A stretch of 8,986 nucleotides of DNA. Origin: CAZMUQ01 sp964569845. Lineage in GTDB: Archaea; Thermoproteota; Bathyarchaeia; Hecatellales; Hecatellaceae. The stretch covers positions 1-8,986 of the forward strand of contig CAZMUQ010000042.1 of the NCBI GenBank assembly GCA_964569845.1, read 5' to 3'. How positions within the stretch are numbered: the first letter of the stretch is position 1; the number at the start of each line of letters is the position of its first letter. A model generated the notes under the pieces. That model ran no database searches. It was given only the letters and a program-made list of their open reading frames with translations, and had not been told where the DNA came from. The translations under genes were made by a program, and so were the position numbers. Positions 6,676 through 8,986 of this stretch are shown here, piece by piece.

Positions 6676-7860
6676 TTAAACTTCACATGATTTAACATTT
6701 CTAATAAGCTTATTAATACATTCCTTTACGCGGCTTTCCTCCACAATTCTCTCCAATGTTTTAACATCTATCTTTTCGATATTCTTTGGCAAAGTAAATT
6801 CAAAGAATCCTTTTTTAACTTTTTTTTCAAGCCCTAATTCTTTAATTAGGCTATTTAGTTCCTCAACACTTAAACTTATAGTTGGATGGAAAAGTGGTAA
6901 ATTTGAGAAATTTTCAAGAATTGTTAAAAATTTTAATGTTTGAGCTGGATTACTCTGTAAGTTAAATCCAAAAATAATTCCTAAACTATCCTTAACTCTT
7001 GCGAATTCGCACATAAACTTTATAGCCAGAATCTGCTGCAGAAGCAATTTTAACTCTAAATCTAAGTTTCTAGGTATAACTTCCTGAATCATATTAAAGG
7101 GGGCAATATAAACCTTAAAGTTTTTGTACGGAATAAATTCCCTTAAAACATCTATGTATGGAATTTCTTTGCAATAATTTTCTTCACCAGTATAAAGATA
7201 TACTGGTATAGGTAAAACACCTCTCTTCATCATAAGCCATACTGCTAATGCATGGTAAGGATTTTCTCCAAGAAAGGCTATAAGTTTACCTTGACTACCA
7301 ACTGGAAGTCCACCATAACCCTTAAAAATTTTCCAGTAAATGTAGCTAGACTTTTCTCTAACTTCAATAAAAAACGTTTTATCAGGGTTTTCTAAGTCAA
7401 CTTTAACGTTTCTTTCCTTACTAAGCTTTTTAAGTATTTCAGCACCAACTACTTTTTCAACATCTCTGCTTGTATAGGAGTGTACGCCAACTCTTCTAGC
7501 TCTAACAGCAAACTTCTCATTAAAACCTAAAATATTTGAGGCAATATTTAAAGCTAAATTTGTGATATCCTCGATATTCGCAGATGTTTTAAATGCTGGT
7601 GCTGTAAAATCTACACCAAAAACTTTAATTAAAACTTTGCAGGCTTCCTCAGTCTCAATATTTTCAATAAATATTCTTCCTCCCTCCCTAATAGCTACAC
7701 TAAAATTTAGCCCTGACATTTTAAGCTTATTTTTAAGATTATTTAGTAAAATTTTTTCAAGTTTCTTTCTAACAATGTTACTTTTAAGTATAATTTCAGA
7801 ATAGGATACAAGGGCTACTGAAGCTTTGCCTAGAAAATTTAGCAATACTATTAGCACCAT
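6676..7860 (-). CDS. ThiI-like THUMP protein with degenerate PP-loop
   Basis: The 394-residue protein follows the layout of archaeal ThiI, the tRNA 4-thiouridine synthetase: an N-terminal ferredoxin-like region (SYSEIILKS, 19-27), a THUMP domain (about 60-170) and a C-terminal pyrophosphatase-fold domain. The linker GYGGLPVGSQGK (181-192) and the helix AVWLMMKRG (206-214) align well with ThiI. The ATP-binding SGGIDSP between them is replaced by GENPYHA (198-204) at equal length. The archaeal CxxC aligns with QILA (276-279), and GESLGQVASQTL is reduced to GFNLQSNPAQTL (298-309). The protein should still bind tRNA through THUMP but is unlikely to adenylate it. There is no rhodanese domain. The true start may lie a few codons inside: GTG codon 2 and TTG codon 6 are alternatives, since ThiI proteins usually begin just before the VALVSYSEI strand. 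An intact ThiI may exist elsewhere. Confidence 0.82.
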   Translation of the reverse strand: MVLIVLLNFLGKASVALVSYSEIILKSNIVRKKLEKILLNNLKNKLKMSGLNFSVAIREGGRIFIENIETEEACKVLIKVFGVDFTAPAFKTSANIEDITNLALNIASNILGFNEKFAVRARRVGVHSYTSRDVEKVVGAEILKKLSKERNVKVDLENPDKTFFIEVREKSSYIYWKIFKGYGGLPVGSQGKLIAFLGENPYHALAVWLMMKRGVLPIPVYLYTGEENYCKEIPYIDVLREFIPYKNFKVYIAPFNMIQEVIPRNLDLELKLLLQQILAIKFMCEFARVKDSLGIIFGFNLQSNPAQTLKFLTILENFSNLPLFHPTISLSVEELNSLIKELGLEKKVKKGFFEFTLPKNIEKIDVKTLERIVEESRVKECINKLIRNVKSCEV

Positions 7861-7910
7861 TAAACCCTTTAGTTTAAAATTTAATGTGGACTTGGTCTCA
7901 TTTAAGCCTA

Positions 7911-7926
7911 TTTAATAAAAATATAT
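7911..7926 (+). promoter_or_regulatory. TATA-like box upstream of the candidate C/D sRNA
   Basis: TTTAATAAAAATATAT resembles an archaeal TATA element. Its centre near 7922 predicts transcription starting about 7948, six bases before the C box at 7954. Confidence 0.5.
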
Positions 7927-7947
7927 CTGTAATAGATGCTTAATCTT

Positions 7948-8010
7948 AAATGTTGATGAGGAAACCTGGCAAGTCTGATTAGATGAAGAGTCAGAGTTAA
8001 TCTGAAACAA
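7948..8010 (+). ncRNA. Candidate archaeal box C/D guide sRNA
   Basis: The four boxes of a C/D methylation-guide RNA occur in order: C box TGATGA (7954-7959), D' box CTGA (7975-7978), C'-like AGATGA (7981-7986) and D box CTGA (8002-8005). Both guide spacers are 15 bases long (7960-7974 and 7987-8001), a symmetry expected of these RNAs. A short terminal pairing, TGT at 7951-7953 with ACA at 8007-8009, is possible. A TATA-like box lies at the right distance upstream. Such RNAs direct fibrillarin to 2'-O-methylate rRNA or tRNA at the base paired five positions upstream of D or D'. I could not assign targets. The D'-C' gap of two bases is short and the C' box is imperfect. The 3' guide and D box overlap the end of adk in antisense. 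Confidence 0.55.
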
Positions 8011-8650
8011 CCTTTTTAAGAATATTTTCAATATCTTTTGCAATTTCTTCTATTTCCCTATTACCATCAATATTTTTTAGTAAACCTTTTTCCTTATAGT
8101 AGTCTATCAAAGGTTTTGTTTGCTTCCTGTAAACTTCTAACCTATTCCTTATACTTTCCTCTTTATCGTCATCTCTCTGGTAAAGCTCTCCACCACATTT
8201 ATCGCATTTCCCTGGAGATTTTGGAGGGTTAAATATTAGGTGATAGATTGCACCACAAACCCTACAAACTCTTCTATTTGAAAGTCTCCTGATAATTTCT
8301 TTTTCATCAACTTCAAGATTTAAAACAACATCAATTTTACTATTAACTTCTTTAAGAAAGTTATCTAAAGCTTCAGCTTGAATTAAGGTTCTCGGGAAAC
8401 CATCAAGCAAAAAATTTTTTCCTCTAATTTCCCTAAGTTTTTCCTTGATAATACCTATAACAACCTCATCAGGTACAAGTTCACCTTTAACCATATATTC
8501 CTTAGCTTTTCTACCCAGCTCAGTTTGCTTAGCTACAGCTTCCCTGAGAATATCTCCAGTAGCTATATGTACAACATTAAACTTTTTAACAATTTTTTCA
8601 GCTTGAGTACCTTTACCTGCACCTGGAGGCCCAAAAATTATGATATTCAT
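7997..8650 (-). CDS. adk: Adenylate kinase, bacterial type with zinc LID
   Basis: The 217-residue enzyme catalyses reversible phosphoryl transfer between ATP and AMP (two ADP) in the cytosol. It has the P-loop GPPGAGKGT (7-15), the AMP-site stretch ATGDILREAV (30-39), DGFPRT (83-88) and the LID-domain arginines. The LID contains CRVC (129-132) and CDKC (149-152), a four-cysteine zinc site typical of long-form kinases in Gram-positive bacteria and many thermophiles. This is the bacterial Adk type, not the trimeric archaeal AdkA. The ATG at 8650 starts directly at the P-loop strand, as usual. It overlaps the TAA of a possible upstream ORF by one base (TAATG). A TTTTAAA stretch around 8681-8687, read on the minus strand, could provide its own promoter with a short leader. 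Confidence 0.96.
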   Translation of the reverse strand: MNIIIFGPPGAGKGTQAEKIVKKFNVVHIATGDILREAVAKQTELGRKAKEYMVKGELVPDEVVIGIIKEKLREIRGKNFLLDGFPRTLIQAEALDNFLKEVNSKIDVVLNLEVDEKEIIRRLSNRRVCRVCGAIYHLIFNPPKSPGKCDKCGGELYQRDDDKEESIRNRLEVYRKQTKPLIDYYKEKGLLKNIDGNREIEEIAKDIENILKKVVSD

Positions 8651-8841
8651 TACTTAACTTTACATCCTAAAATAATATCTTTAAAATTTTTGCTTAAAAA
8701 TCTACCATCAGAAAAATTAACCTTAATATTGTTCATTATTTCCTCAGACCTTTCAAGCATCATCATCCAATTCTGGTCAGAATAGCCTAATTCTTCACAG
8801 CAAATAAATATGATGTCAAAAACCCAATATAAGCTTAACAC
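8650..8841 (-). CDS. Doubtful small ORF upstream of adk
   Basis: This GTG-initiated frame would encode 63 residues: a hydrophobic start (YWVFDIIFICC), three consecutive Met at 26-28 and a mixed C-terminal part (IMNNIKVNFSDGRFLSKNF). Its stop codon overlaps the adk start as TAATG, an arrangement that often marks translational coupling. Against it, there is no Shine-Dalgarno before the GTG, no family I recognise, and a TATA-like element for adk appears to lie inside the frame. A shorter version from the first internal ATG would be 38 residues. It could be a real small protein, a gene remnant or chance. Confidence 0.3.
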   Translation of the reverse strand: MLSLYWVFDIIFICCEELGYSDQNWMMMLERSEEIMNNIKVNFSDGRFLSKNFKDIILGCKVK

Positions 8842-8871
8842 CTAACAAATTTAAGATTAAACTTAATAAAC

Positions 8872-8879
8872 CATAAATT
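8872..8879 (+). promoter_or_regulatory. Possible TATA box of tRNA-Leu
   Basis: ATAAATTT lies about 26 bases before the mature tRNA 5' end at 8904, the spacing expected in archaea for transcription starting just ahead of the tRNA. Confidence 0.4.
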
Positions 8880-8903
8880 TCTCAAAAACATTTAACATAC
8901 TGA

Positions 8904-8986
8904 GCGGCGGTGACCGAGCCAGGTCAAAGGTGGAGGACTCAAGATCCTCTCCCGTAGGGGTTCGCAGGTTCAAATCCTGCCCGCCG
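8904..8986 (+). tRNA. tRNA-Leu (CAA), 3' end cut by the window
   Basis: The sequence folds as a class II tRNA. The acceptor 5' strand is GCGGCGG (8904-8910) and pairs with the final CCGCCG of the window. The anticodon stem GAGGA/TCCTC encloses the loop CTCAAGA, with anticodon CAA reading leucine codon UUG. A long variable arm (CCCGTAGGGG region) follows, and the T arm is GCAGG-TTCAAAT-CCTGC. The long variable arm and anticodon together identify leucine. The last acceptor base and the discriminator lie beyond the window. No intron is visible. It is transcribed divergently from adk. Confidence 0.95.

Noticed and set aside
7562..7804. 80-residue + strand frame
   Set aside because: It is antisense to the ThiI-like gene, whose THUMP region is clearly conserved; the Ser/Leu/Phe-rich product is typical of a shadow frame.
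6313..8256. Short repeat GGTGATAGATTG at about 6313 and 8242
   Set aside because: A single pair of 12-base matches, one inside adk and one in the pseudogene flank, with no flanking similarity; chance in AT-rich DNA.
8525..8785. 86-residue + strand frame across the adk start
   Set aside because: It is antisense to the adk P-loop coding region and has no recognisable features.
1..8986. CRISPR arrays, insertion sequences, phage or defence genes
   Set aside because: I looked for regularly spaced repeats, transposase motifs, terminal inverted repeats and nuclease or helicase defence motifs and found none.

Overview
The window looks like a chromosomal stretch from an uncultivated, AT-rich archaeon. 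The evidence is an ADP-dependent sugar kinase of the ADP-PFK/GK family, a Mut7-C/zinc-ribbon protein, AMMECR1, a V4R-domain protein, an MJ1255-like glycosyltransferase, a ThiI-like THUMP protein, frequent TTG starts, archaeal TATA-like elements and a candidate box C/D guide RNA. The lineage cannot be fixed from this alone. The bacterial-type zinc adenylate kinase beside these archaeal genes would fit a Bathyarchaeia- or other Thermoproteota-like genome, but that is a guess.

Bases 1-3935 run on the + strand. They hold the C-terminal tail of an unidentified protein (1-93), an ADP-dependent sugar kinase (128-1300), a small four-helix membrane protein (1365-1745), a Mut7-C RNase-like protein with a zinc ribbon (1782-2276, TTG start), AMMECR1 (2331-2993, TTG start with a good Shine-Dalgarno) and a V4R-domain protein (3090-3935, strong Shine-Dalgarno). 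Strand use then alternates. A PAP2 phosphatase lies on the minus strand (3967-4569), divergent from a GT28/MurG-like glycosyltransferase (4663-5832). A small cysteine-rich protein follows on the minus strand (5846-6199).

The apparently empty stretch 6200-6675 is not empty. It carries the wreck of an AMP-forming acyl/acetyl-CoA synthetase on the + strand. The N-terminal domain, the conserved HRIG-AEIES segment and the extreme C-terminus remain, joined by two large internal deletions and broken by stops and frameshifts. Next comes a minus-strand THUMP/ThiI-like protein (6676-7860) that keeps the fold signatures of 4-thiouridine synthetase but has lost the PP-loop and the CxxC cysteines. The spacer before adenylate kinase (7997-8650, minus) holds a TATA-like box and a C-D'-C'-D arrangement typical of an archaeal C/D sRNA. 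Its 3' part runs antisense to the end of adk. A doubtful small ORF (8650-8841, minus) touches the adk start, and the window ends inside a tRNA-Leu(CAA) on the + strand.

Most genes are single housekeeping or conserved archaeal units and do not form one pathway. The most notable items are the degenerate ThiI-like protein, the acyl-CoA synthetase pseudogene and the candidate C/D sRNA. I see no CRISPR array, transposon, phage module or defence island.
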